64,000 nucleotides of DNA from Bacillota bacterium (GCA_023415205.1 JAEZLR010000045.1:186001-250000), one strand, 5' to 3'. Counted from the stretch's first letter, positions 35,651 through 43,792 are shown. A program made the numbers and translations. Notes: generated by a model not told the origin, from the letters alone.

Positions 35651-36727
35651 ATGCGTAAGACTATTAGCGCAATCCTTTCTCTGGTTCTAATTCTTACACT
35701 TTTAGTGGGCTGCGGCAATACTACTCCCAATCCGACGCCAACCAACTCAGCTTCCAGCACACCCACGGCTTCGACAGAACCTACTCCCACTCCTACTCCA
35801 AAGCCTGTAAAAGTCCGTGTTGCACATCATGCAGGACTTTCAGGTACATTGGTCACCGGCATTGATACCATAAAAAATTACTTTGCCGAAGAAGGACTTG
35901 AAGTTGAATGGGTTGAGTTTACCTCCGGGCCTCCGGAAGTTGCTGCTATGGTTGCAGGTGACATCCAGTTTGGCTATTTGGGCCATGGCGCCCATACCCT
36001 TGCCGCCGAAGGCAAGATTGAGGTTATCTCCCTTTCTCATTTGGGTAACTCAGAAAAAATCTATACCCGTAAAGACTCTGGAATCAATAGTGTGGCAGAT
36101 TTAAAGGGTAAGGTTATCGCAACCCAGCTAGGAACCTCTGGTGAGGTTATTCTGAATATGGCCCTTGAAGAAGTCGGCATGACAAAAGAGGATGTCAAGA
36201 TCATGAATATGGATATGGCGGGAGCCGTTACGGCTTTTATTGCCAACCAGGTTGATGCCATCGCATGCTGGGATATTCACGCAACCAACGTTGTTGATAA
36301 CGTGGGAATTGATAATTTGAACATGATTGCCAGCACCGGAGATTTTTCGGATAAGGCAGCCTTCCCTGGCAGCTGGGTTGTAACACCTGAGTACGCCAAG
36401 GCCAATGAGGATGTAGTGGTTCGTTTTATCCGCGGCCTCTATAAGTGCTATGATTTCAGAGCTGCTAATTATGAGGAGTCCATTAAAGCCTCTGCTGAGT
36501 TCCAGGAAGTTGATTTCGAGACCTTCAGCAAAACCCGGGATGACCTCAAGCCTTTCAACAGCGATGATTTAAAAACCATGCTTGATGATGGCAGCCTGCT
36601 GGATATTTACCAATTACAGCTTGACTACTTCATCTCACAGGATAAGGTCAAATCAGGAGATGTCAATACCTATGTCAGAACCGATCTTATGAAAAAGGCT
36701 TTAGAAGGCTATACCAAGCCTAACTAA
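35651..36727 (+). CDS. ABC substrate-binding lipoprotein, SsuA/TauA/NMT1 type
   Basis: A 358-residue lipoprotein: signal peptide with LVGC (Cys21), a Thr/Pro-rich linker to about 54, and then an NMT1/SsuA-like domain (VRVAHHAGLSGTLVTG, FTSGPPEVAAMVAGDIQFGYLGHGA, TQLGTSGEVILNMALEEVG). The GTSGE element resembles the ligand-binding loop of sulfonate and aliphatic-sulfate binders. It is the receptor for the permease and ATPase encoded upstream. The SD GGAGG precedes ATG 35651. A terminator follows. The exact ligand (taurine, alkanesulfonate, sulfated compound) is unknown. Confidence 0.88.
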   Translation: MRKTISAILSLVLILTLLVGCGNTTPNPTPTNSASSTPTASTEPTPTPTPKPVKVRVAHHAGLSGTLVTGIDTIKNYFAEEGLEVEWVEFTSGPPEVAAMVAGDIQFGYLGHGAHTLAAEGKIEVISLSHLGNSEKIYTRKDSGINSVADLKGKVIATQLGTSGEVILNMALEEVGMTKEDVKIMNMDMAGAVTAFIANQVDAIACWDIHATNVVDNVGIDNLNMIASTGDFSDKAAFPGSWVVTPEYAKANEDVVVRFIRGLYKCYDFRAANYEESIKASAEFQEVDFETFSKTRDDLKPFNSDDLKTMLDDGSLLDIYQLQLDYFISQDKVKSGDVNTYVRTDLMKKALEGYTKPN

Positions 36728-36744
36728 TTAACCTGTAATCCCAT

Positions 36745-36783
36745 GGCCGTTGCTTTTGAGTTTCAAAAGCACGGCCTTTTTAG
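36745..36783 (+). terminator. Terminator of SsuABC-like operon
   Basis: GGCCGTTGCTTTTGA (36745-36759) pairs with TCAAAAGCACGGCC (36763-36776), and TTTTT follows. Confidence 0.85.
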
Positions 36784-36882
36784 TATAACGATTGCTCATG
36801 CCAAGGGTTACAGTAAGCTGGAGTTGGGATATAATGAGAGAGATTAGAAAAGAATAGAGTTAGCAAAGGGGAACGGGTCAAT

Positions 36883-37074
36883 GTGGCTAACGATCCGGGC
36901 TATGAGGAAATCCGCGATGAACTTTCTACAAAACTAATGTCCTGGATGATGGACACCCATGATCCGTTAGTAAACGGCAAGGTGATTCCCCCTGAGGGCG
37001 CTCTGATGAACTACCCACACAGTGCCAGCCCTGCTGAAAAAGTGTTCATTAAAAACTGGGAGGAATTGCTATGA
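36883..37074 (+). pseudogene. C-terminal remnant of a sulfatase
   Basis: A 63-codon frame (start GTG 36883, AAAGGGG at 36865-36871). The encoded peptide, beginning ANDPGYEEIRDEL and continuing WMMDTHDPL..PPEGA, has the look of the extreme C-terminus of a sulfatase, where '..NVANDP.YEEI..L...L..WM..T.DPL' follows the DPYE region. Nothing sulfatase-like precedes it; the frame closes at 36835. It therefore looks like the tail of a deleted sulfatase gene. Its stop overlaps the start of the response regulator gene (ATGA), so it may persist as a leader cistron. It could also be a real small protein. Confidence 0.6.
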
Positions 37075-37763
37075 GCCCCAAAATTCGCATCTTGATCGCT
37101 GAAGATTTCGATATCATTCGCAGGGAATTTATAGATATCATCAATAGCACAGACGATATGGAGATTGTAGGGGAGGCCCGAAGCGGACAGGAAATCGTTC
37201 ATCTGGCGCGGCATATACCTGCCGATATCCTTCTGATGGATATTGAGATGGAGAATATGCATTCGGGAGTGGATGCGGCTGAAACCATCATCAGCGAGAA
37301 TATCAATGTGCAAATTATCTTCCTGACGGTCCATGAGACCAAGGAAGTTATTTTATCGGCACTTTCGACAGGTGCCGCCGATTATATCATCAAGACAAGT
37401 CCTCCTGAAGATATTCTGGAGCATATCCGCAATACCTATAAAGGAACTCCGGTTTTGGATCAAAAAATACAGAGCTATATGCGCAGTGAGTTTACACGAC
37501 TGAGGCGCTCCGAGGAAAGCCTGCTTTTCTTTGTGACCCGTCTAACCTCCTTGACACCTGCGGAAAAAGATTTGATCAGGCTTTTACTGGAGGGAAAGAA
37601 GGTGGCGGAGCTCGCTGAAATACGCTCAGTTGAAGTGGTTACGATCAAAACTCAGATCAAGGGTCTGCTGAATAAATTTGGCTGTCATCGGACAAAGGAA
37701 ATCGTCCGACTGCTTCAGGATATGAATCTGGACCGGCTGTTCATTGACAACCGCAAGGAATAG
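37071..37763 (+). CDS. Response regulator, LuxR-type output
   Basis: A 230-residue regulator. The receiver domain (about 5-125) has the acidic AEDFD, the phospho-acceptor in ILLMDIEME (about Asp56), Thr in IIFLTVHE and Lys in YIIKTSPP. A linker leads to a LuxR-like helix-turn-helix (about 165-222: SLTPAEKDLIRLLLEGK, VVTIKTQIKGLLNKFG). No kinase is adjacent; the kinase at 30657-32231 is unpaired and in the same island, so they may be partners. It overlaps the preceding sulfatase remnant by 4 bp. It probably controls the operon running to 41674. Confidence 0.88.
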   Translation: MSPKIRILIAEDFDIIRREFIDIINSTDDMEIVGEARSGQEIVHLARHIPADILLMDIEMENMHSGVDAAETIISENINVQIIFLTVHETKEVILSALSTGAADYIIKTSPPEDILEHIRNTYKGTPVLDQKIQSYMRSEFTRLRRSEESLLFFVTRLTSLTPAEKDLIRLLLEGKKVAELAEIRSVEVVTIKTQIKGLLNKFGCHRTKEIVRLLQDMNLDRLFIDNRKE

Positions 37764-37793
37764 AAGATAAAAGAACTGATAGGAGCTAATACC

Positions 37794-39056
37794 ATGCATA
37801 CTTTTAAGCTTGACTTAAGTAGAGGACAGGCCCTACTCCCCCGGGAAGAGATGAAGGGCAAAATAGTGAGGGCAGGAGAAATCTGCCGTGACATCATCAC
37901 AAATCCTCATAACGATCAAGGGGTGAAGGGATGGCTGGAGCCTTACCACGCCCGACCTTTCATAGAAAAGATGCAAAGTAAGGCTGAAGAGATTAGACAA
38001 AACGCGGATGTTTTCGTCCTTGTAGGCGTTGGGGGGTCTAATCAGGCAGCTCGCGCAGTGATTAAAGCCTTGAAAAGAAAAGAAAAACCAACCATTCTCT
38101 ATGCCGGGAATACCCTTTCTTCAGCTTATCTCTCCGATATACTGGATGAGCTTGAAGACAAAAGTGTTTATATAAATGTTATCGCCAAAAATTTTGAGAC
38201 CTTGGAACCGGGCAGTCATTTTAGAGTGCTTCGCAAGGCCTTAGAACAGAGATATTCACCTGAGGAGATGGCTCGGAGAATCATTCTTACTGGCACCGCC
38301 GGTTCTCGCTTGGAGGAGATTGCCAACGAAAACAGCACCCTATTCCTGCCCTTTCCCCAGGAGATCGGCGGGCGTTATTCGGCCTTTTCCCCCGTTGGCC
38401 TTTTTCCCATGATGGTCGCGGGTTTGGATATCGAACGACTCCTTAAGGGTGTCAACAGCATGAAGGAGGAAATCTGGGAAAACCCCGAGAACAATCCGGC
38501 AGTTCAATATGCCGCTTATAGAAGCCTGGCCTATAAAAATGGGTTCAATATTGAGCTACTGGCAGCCTTTGAGCCTCAGATGGAGTTTTTCATCAAGTGG
38601 TGGATACAGCTCTTTGGAGAAAGCGAGGGAAAAGGCGGTAAGGGGATATTCCCTGCAGGTGTGGTCTATTCGGAGGATCTCCATTCCATGGGTCAATATC
38701 TACAGGATGGTCGTCGCAATCTTTTGGAGACTTTTATTAAGACATCCCCGGATCAGTCCTCGGTAAAAGTGTTGGCTGACAAGGATTTTAGGGATGGCTT
38801 TGACTATTTGGACGGTATGGATTTCACAGAGATCAACCGGGCTGCGGAGCAAGCCACTATTGAGGCCCATTCAAAAGGTGGTGTGCCCTGCGCCATCCTT
38901 GACGTGGGACGTCTGGACGAAGAGACTTTTGGCAGGCTTTTCTACTTTTTTATGATGGCCTGTGCCCTATCCGGCAAGCTCCTGGGGGTAAATCCCTTCG
39001 ACCAGGAAGGCGTAGAGGAGTACAAGCGCAGCATGTTTAAAGCCCTTGGACGCTGA
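37794..39056 (+). CDS. Glucose-6-phosphate isomerase-like protein with altered phosphate loop
   Basis: A 420-residue protein with the PGI fold and close overall similarity to Bacillus-type PGI. Catalytic residues are all present: GGRYSA (Arg194), GESEGK (Glu276), DLHSMGQY (His297) and EEYKRSMF (Lys411). The loop that binds the 6-phosphate, SKSGTTTE in PGI, is AKNFETLE here (131-138). It should still catalyse aldose-ketose isomerisation, but probably on a sugar without a 6-phosphate. It lies between the response regulator and a sulfatase. True PGI with relaxed binding is the conservative alternative. Confidence 0.85.
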   Translation: MHTFKLDLSRGQALLPREEMKGKIVRAGEICRDIITNPHNDQGVKGWLEPYHARPFIEKMQSKAEEIRQNADVFVLVGVGGSNQAARAVIKALKRKEKPTILYAGNTLSSAYLSDILDELEDKSVYINVIAKNFETLEPGSHFRVLRKALEQRYSPEEMARRIILTGTAGSRLEEIANENSTLFLPFPQEIGGRYSAFSPVGLFPMMVAGLDIERLLKGVNSMKEEIWENPENNPAVQYAAYRSLAYKNGFNIELLAAFEPQMEFFIKWWIQLFGESEGKGGKGIFPAGVVYSEDLHSMGQYLQDGRRNLLETFIKTSPDQSSVKVLADKDFRDGFDYLDGMDFTEINRAAEQATIEAHSKGGVPCAILDVGRLDEETFGRLFYFFMMACALSGKLLGVNPFDQEGVEEYKRSMFKALGR

Positions 39057-39111
39057 TGTCCTGACAAAATCTCAAAAGCATGTCAAAATTTAAGTGAAAA
39101 AGGTGATAGTG

Positions 39112-40569
39112 TTGGACAGACCCAATGTCATTGTGATTATGGCGGATCAATTGAAGGCCACCGCTCTCAATCTCTATGGAAATTCCTTCTGTGAAACGCC
39201 CTCCATGGAGCGTCTGGCAAGGGAGGGCGTTCTCTATGAAAATGCCTTTACGCCCCATCCCCTTTGTGTTCCGGCTCGAATATCCCTGTGGACGGCACAG
39301 TACCCCCATACCCATGGCGGGAGGCGCAATGAAACGTTGATGCCTCCCGAGGCCGTCCATGCCTTTAAACTATGGAAAAATGAAGGGTTCCGCACAGGGC
39401 TTATCGGTAAGAATCATTGCTTCCAACAAAAGGAGGATGTGGAGCTCTTTGATGTGTGGTGTGAAATAGAGCATTTAGGACTTCCCAAGGATGCAGAAAA
39501 CCGCGGAATGGATTGGGTCAGACCCACGGCTTCCATCCATAAGGCCCATGAAATAAGGCGCAGCATGCCAAAGCGGAGTCCAAGGATTTATTGCGCCACG
39601 TCAAACTATCCCCTTGAGGATTACTCTACTAGCCTTGTGGCCCATCAGACGGTAAGGTTTCTGGAGGAGAATCAGGATCAACCCTTTGCCCTTTGGGTGT
39701 CCTTTCCAGATCCCCATGCCCCCTATGAGGTGCCTGAAAAATACAGGGCAATGTTTCCTCCTGAAAAAATCAAGCTTCCGCCCTGGATTGAGGGGGAGTT
39801 TGATAACGCTCCTGAGCGCAACCAGGTTCTACATCGCATCCTTGGTATGGAAGAGGACAGCCTTGAGGATGTTTATGAGGTTATGGGGACCTATTACGCC
39901 ATGATACGCTTTCTGGATGATGAAATAGGGAGAATTCTTGATGCGTTGAAAAGGCTTGGACTGAGCGAAAACACCCTTGTTGTCTTTTGCGCAGACCATG
40001 GTGATTTCATGGGGGAGCATGGGATGACGGCAAAGGGCGGGGTGTTCTATGATTGTCTGACCCGCATCCCTCTCATTATATCCTGTCCAGGGATTATAAA
40101 GGCAGGTCAGGTTGATAAAAGTATGGTCAGCTTGATTGATGTTGTTCCAACACTGCTTACGCTTCAGCACTTTGACATTCCCCCCTCAATGCAAGGAGAG
40201 CCCCTTCCTACGATCACTGAGGCCAAGCCAAGGGACGCCGCCTTTTCTGAGTATGGAGCGGGGGGGCCGCCTTTTAGATTGGCGAATTTGGAAGACTATC
40301 CTAAGCCTTATGGCAGGCGAACGCTGATTGAGACTTTGCAATGGCGTGAGGCAGAAGGAAGACGTAAAATGGTTCGTACTCATGAATGGAAATATGTTCA
40401 CGATCCAATGGGAGATAAGGATGAGTTGTATGACCTTGTGAAGGATCCCTGGGAGATAAGAAATGTGGTAGATGATCCTGAAAACAAGGATGTATTGGCT
40501 GAGCTGAGGCTCAGGCTCCTTAACTGGAGCATTCAAACCGAGGATTCACGTCCCATACCCTTACCTTGA
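39112..40569 (+). CDS. Sulfatase (Cys-type)
   Basis: A sulfatase of about 485 residues with MADQ (10-13), FGly motif C52-V-P-A-R56 and CADHGDFMGEHG (about 291-302). There is no signal peptide. The start is uncertain: TTG 39112 has AAGGTG 6 nt upstream and gives the usual 'MxRPNxIxIMADQ' beginning; GTG 39094 and GTG 39109 are alternatives. It lies between the PGI-like gene and manA in one operon, so desulfation and isomerisation are likely steps of one pathway. Confidence 0.88.
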   Translation: MDRPNVIVIMADQLKATALNLYGNSFCETPSMERLAREGVLYENAFTPHPLCVPARISLWTAQYPHTHGGRRNETLMPPEAVHAFKLWKNEGFRTGLIGKNHCFQQKEDVELFDVWCEIEHLGLPKDAENRGMDWVRPTASIHKAHEIRRSMPKRSPRIYCATSNYPLEDYSTSLVAHQTVRFLEENQDQPFALWVSFPDPHAPYEVPEKYRAMFPPEKIKLPPWIEGEFDNAPERNQVLHRILGMEEDSLEDVYEVMGTYYAMIRFLDDEIGRILDALKRLGLSENTLVVFCADHGDFMGEHGMTAKGGVFYDCLTRIPLIISCPGIIKAGQVDKSMVSLIDVVPTLLTLQHFDIPPSMQGEPLPTITEAKPRDAAFSEYGAGGPPFRLANLEDYPKPYGRRTLIETLQWREAEGRRKMVRTHEWKYVHDPMGDKDELYDLVKDPWEIRNVVDDPENKDVLAELRLRLLNWSIQTEDSRPIPLP

Positions 40570-40603
40570 TTGATCTTGATTGGATACAGAGGAGATAGAT
40601 AGA

Positions 40604-41674
40604 ATGGCGCTTTATAACAGACCCTTGAGACTGGCACAAAACAGAATCCCTTATCTGATTAAGGGAGGAGAATTAATCGACATCTTTTTAGGACAGGAGC
40701 ATGTGGATGAGAGCCTTTCGCAGATGTGGATGGCCTCAGTGGTCTCATCCGTATTGGGCAATGGAACAGAGGGCTTTTCGCGTTTAGTCCCCGAAGATGG
40801 GGGCTATTGGCTCAAAGAGCTTCTTGAGAAAGATCCTGCTGGGTTTTTAGGTGAGGGGCATGTTAAGAAGTGGGGAAACAGCTTGGGACTACTTGTGAAA
40901 CTGCTGAACTCCCAGGACAGGCTGTTGGTGCAAACTCACCCTGATAAGGAAAAGGCCATGAAATATTTTAACTCCCCCTTCGGAAAAACCGAGGCCTGGT
41001 ATGTTGTAGACACAAAGGCTGGGGAGCCTGCTTATGTATATGCGGGTTTCAAGCCTGGAGTAGATAAAGAGACCTTTCGGGGGTACATTGAGTCCCAGGA
41101 TACGGAGAAGATTCTAGGTGCCTTGCATCAATTTGAGATTAGGGCGGGTCATGTCATCTTTATACCCGCCGGGCTCCCCCATGCTTTGGGCAAGCATTCC
41201 CTGGTTGTCGAGATTCAGGAGCCTACAGATATTACTCTGCGTGCCGAGCGAATAAGGCCCGATGGCAGCGTGCTGCCGGAAGAATCCCTCCACTCGGGAA
41301 TAGGGATGGAGGGGCTTTTGGATTGTTTTAATTTCAATTCCGCAAATAAAGAAGTCACGCAAAGCCAGATTTTCCTTGAGCCTAAAACCCTCGCATCCGG
41401 AGAGGGATGGACGGAGCTTGGGCTGATTGGGAGAGAAAAGACGGATTGTTTCTCTATGAATAAAATTCAAATAGCAGCAGGATTCCGCTGTAAGAAAAAG
41501 AATCCGGGATTTGCGGTGGCCTTGGTACTGGGGGGCGACGGCGCTGTTAAGGGCGGGGAGACGATCATTCCCATTACGAGAGGGACTGAACTGTTCTTAC
41601 CCGCCGGGGTTACAGAATATGAGTATCAGGCAAACCAAGCCCTGGAGATCATTGAATTCTATCCCCCTCAATGA
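40604..41674 (+). CDS. manA: Mannose-6-phosphate isomerase, class I
   Basis: A 356-residue cupin-type isomerase with the zinc site of class I PMI: VQTHPDKEKA (Gln and His), GKTEAWYV (Glu) and IPAGLPHALG (His), followed by EIQEPTDITLR. It interconverts mannose 6-phosphate and fructose 6-phosphate, or a related aldose/ketose pair. ATG 40604 has AGAGGAGA upstream; a TTG at 40580 would add 8 residues. It is the last gene of the operon that starts with the response regulator at 37071. Given the other unusual isomerases here, the substrate may not be a standard sugar phosphate. Confidence 0.87.
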   Translation: MALYNRPLRLAQNRIPYLIKGGELIDIFLGQEHVDESLSQMWMASVVSSVLGNGTEGFSRLVPEDGGYWLKELLEKDPAGFLGEGHVKKWGNSLGLLVKLLNSQDRLLVQTHPDKEKAMKYFNSPFGKTEAWYVVDTKAGEPAYVYAGFKPGVDKETFRGYIESQDTEKILGALHQFEIRAGHVIFIPAGLPHALGKHSLVVEIQEPTDITLRAERIRPDGSVLPEESLHSGIGMEGLLDCFNFNSANKEVTQSQIFLEPKTLASGEGWTELGLIGREKTDCFSMNKIQIAAGFRCKKKNPGFAVALVLGGDGAVKGGETIIPITRGTELFLPAGVTEYEYQANQALEIIEFYPPQ

Positions 41675-41681
41675 GGGAATG

Positions 41682-41716
41682 TTTAAGGGCTGTTTAACAG
41701 CCCTTAAAAAGCTTTT
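41682..41716. terminator. Bidirectional terminator manA / nagB-like
   Basis: TTTAAGGGCTG (41682-41692) pairs perfectly with 41698-41708 around TTTAA, and GCTTTTT follows on the plus strand. The stop codon of the minus-strand nagB-like gene lies within the stem. Confidence 0.85.
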
Positions 41717-42528
41717 TGTGCAGCGATATGGTTGATCGTGAGCAGGGCGTCCGGGTGGAGCTGGACTAAAGTGGCCGGGAAGGCTGCCGATACCTCACCA
41801 TAAGCGGTCTGCCTCACCACAGCGCGATGCCATTCTCTGAAGCAATAAAGCCTTATTTTTCGTGCCCCCAGAATTTCTTTCATCCCAAGGGTGACACAAC
41901 GTTTGGGCATGGCCTCAATGGCTCCGTTTAAATCGCCCACTGCATTAATGGTGCGGGTTTCTCTGGAAATATCCAGGACACGGGTGGGAAGCTGAGCGAA
42001 GGCCTCGGGGCTCAGCTCTTCCTGGGGCTCGTTAAAGGCAATATGCCCATTGATGCCTATTCCACCAAATGCAATATCCACACCGCCCAGCTTTTCGATT
42101 AATTGGGGAACATAGGCTGTGTTTTCAGGGTCAGGGAATATCCGCTGATTTTCAGGCATTACAAGATCGCTTCTGATTTTGCTATAGACCTTCCTGTCCA
42201 TAAAACCACGAAAGCTTAGGGGATGATCCTTGGATATCCACTGTGAAGCCTCATCCAGATACTCATCCATATTAATAAACCAAACATTTTTCAGGGACAG
42301 GTTTTGAGCGTTGACCAGCCGGACAAATATTGGATACTGGCCTACCGGGCCAACAGGACAAATGAAAACCGTTTTTTTTCCTACGGCGTTGTTCCGCCGG
42401 ATTTCTTCAATCATTTCCATGGCAATTTCGTAGAACACTTCTCCCGAATCGCCCAGCTTCTGTATTTTGAGTCTGGCATCTCTGCCCAACTCTTCAGGGG
42501 GGATGTGAAAATAAGCGTAATCCTTCAT
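41704..42528 (-). CDS. nagB: Glucosamine-6-phosphate deaminase-like protein (NagB family)
   Basis: A 274-residue NagB-family protein. NMDEY (Asp88), GINGHIAFNEP (His162, Glu167) and SRETR (Arg192) are in place, so an isomerising deaminase reaction (amino sugar to ketose plus ammonia) is plausible. The TGGTP phosphate loop is PVGPVGQYP (58-66), and an ungapped comparison with E. coli NagB puts His234 at the phosphate-binding Lys208. The substrate is thus probably not glucosamine 6-phosphate itself. The SD is AGGAGG. It is the partner of the NagA-like gene at 24942 and is followed on the minus strand by nothing but the terminator. Confidence 0.8.
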   Translation of the reverse strand: MKDYAYFHIPPEELGRDARLKIQKLGDSGEVFYEIAMEMIEEIRRNNAVGKKTVFICPVGPVGQYPIFVRLVNAQNLSLKNVWFINMDEYLDEASQWISKDHPLSFRGFMDRKVYSKIRSDLVMPENQRIFPDPENTAYVPQLIEKLGGVDIAFGGIGINGHIAFNEPQEELSPEAFAQLPTRVLDISRETRTINAVGDLNGAIEAMPKRCVTLGMKEILGARKIRLYCFREWHRAVVRQTAYGEVSAAFPATLVQLHPDALLTINHIAAQKAF

Positions 42529-42569
42529 GATAAGCCTCCTTACTTAGTGTTACCTGATAAATAAGGTTG

Positions 42570-43598
42570 TTAGCCTTTGTTTTTTAACCGTGCACAGCTT
42601 TCCCTTTGTATCAGCTTGTAGGGAACTTCAATTTTAACAGGAATATGATGCCCGCCCTCGATACGATCCAGCAGGACTTTAACAGCGAATTTGCCCAGAT
42701 CCTCTTTGGGAATATTAATGCTGGTCAGCATGGGGGAGACAAATTGGCACATTTCCACATTATCTATACTGATAATGGAGATGTCGTCGGGTATTTTAAT
42801 TTGCGCCTCACTCAGTGCCTTCATCACCCCAATAGCAGTGATATCGTTGGCACAGAAAATGGCTGTGGGAGAGCGGGGCGCGGTTTTTAACATTTTCAGG
42901 CCGCTTTCGTAGCCGCCCTTGGTGGATTGAGGAGTATCCAGAATATAGCTTCGGTCAATCGGTATCTTTAGCTCCACTAAGCTATCATAATATCCACGGT
43001 AGCGGGCCTCATTGGACATTTCACCGATATAGGCGATCTGAGTATGGCCCAAGCCATGCAATTGCTTCACCGCGGTACGCGCTGCCTGATAACCATCGCA
43101 CACCACCTGATCACAATCATCCTGAACCTTGTTTAGGCCTGTATAAACAAGATTCTTAAAGCGGCTGCGAAGGTAGGTGAACAGAGGCTTTGAATACCGA
43201 CCCAGAAGGATGATGCCATCAGGGTTGGACGTTACGATATCCTCATAGCCACCCTTCCGACCCATCTCAAAGGCGGAAAACACCCCCGTCACAGTGCACC
43301 CCCGTTTAATGGCTTCCTGCTCAATGGCTTGGAATATCTGGGAGAAAAAGGGGTCGGACAGGCCGTCGGAGGATCTGGCAAAAATACAGGAGAGGGCATG
43401 GGTTTTCGGCTCCGGGCTACCACTGCCTTTTTTGAGATTCTGGGCGGTGACGTTAGGAATATAGTTGGTTTCACGAACAAGCCTCCAGATCAGCTCACGG
43501 GTCTTGCTGCTGGCCGAGTGGGTGTCTTTTCCGTTAATGACTCGTGAAACCGTCGATACAGAAACATTGGCAAGTTTTGCAAGCTCTTTTAAAGTCAA
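42570..43598 (-). CDS. LacI/GalR-family transcriptional regulator
   Basis: A 342-residue regulator with HTH and hinge at about 1-60 (TLKELAKLANVSVSTVSRVING, then YIPNVTAQNLKKG) and a sugar-binding domain with IFCANDITAIGVMKAL and ISIISIDNVEM. The start is TTG with GAGGTG 5 nt upstream. Two CAAACGTTTG-type palindromes lie between it and the divergent pfk-like gene, one overlapping its own -35, which suggests autoregulation. The same palindrome occurs before the nagA/aldolase pair and, less perfectly, before the sulfatase operon, so this protein is the best candidate master regulator of the island. Confidence 0.9.
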   Translation of the reverse strand: MTLKELAKLANVSVSTVSRVINGKDTHSASSKTRELIWRLVRETNYIPNVTAQNLKKGSGSPEPKTHALSCIFARSSDGLSDPFFSQIFQAIEQEAIKRGCTVTGVFSAFEMGRKGGYEDIVTSNPDGIILLGRYSKPLFTYLRSRFKNLVYTGLNKVQDDCDQVVCDGYQAARTAVKQLHGLGHTQIAYIGEMSNEARYRGYYDSLVELKIPIDRSYILDTPQSTKGGYESGLKMLKTAPRSPTAIFCANDITAIGVMKALSEAQIKIPDDISIISIDNVEMCQFVSPMLTSINIPKEDLGKFAVKVLLDRIEGGHHIPVKIEVPYKLIQRESCARLKNKG

Positions 43599-43688
43599 CG
43601 AAACACCTCAATCCATAAAACATAGCTTTTGGCTTAAAGCCCAGTAAAATACCTGTATTTTGGTGACAAGGACAGTATAACATAAAGT

Positions 43689-43718
43689 AGTATACCACTT
43701 TATACAGGAAAGACTCAA
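43689..43718 (-). promoter_or_regulatory. Promoter of the lacI-type gene
   Basis: On the minus strand TTGAGT (43718-43713), an 18-bp spacer and TATACT (43694-43689). The operator at 43716-43725 overlaps the -35. Confidence 0.65.
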
Positions 43719-43725
43719 ACGTTTG
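43716..43725. promoter_or_regulatory. CAAACGTTTG operator, lacI-type side
   Basis: A perfect 10-bp palindrome overlapping the -35 of the regulator's promoter. The partner site is 67 bp away, centre to centre. Confidence 0.7.
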
Positions 43726-43782
43726 CGCCATATCCCTGTTTTTGAACTGTGGTAGACGCCGGGCACTTAAGGTCAGGGTACG

Positions 43783-43792
43783 CAAACGTTTA
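43783..43792. promoter_or_regulatory. CAAACGTTTA operator, pfk side
   Basis: Nine of ten bases match the CAAACGTTTG palindrome. It is located 119 bp before the pfk-like start codon. Confidence 0.6.

Noticed and set aside
41899..41908. CAACGTTTGG box in the nagB-like gene
   Set aside because: It is within coding sequence, is not palindromic beyond AACGTT, and is not near a promoter.
24942..42528. An ordinary GlcNAc utilisation locus (nagA, nagB)
   Set aside because: There is no PTS or GlcNAc kinase, and both enzymes lack phosphate-binding residues, so the standard pathway is unlikely although the names are kept for family.
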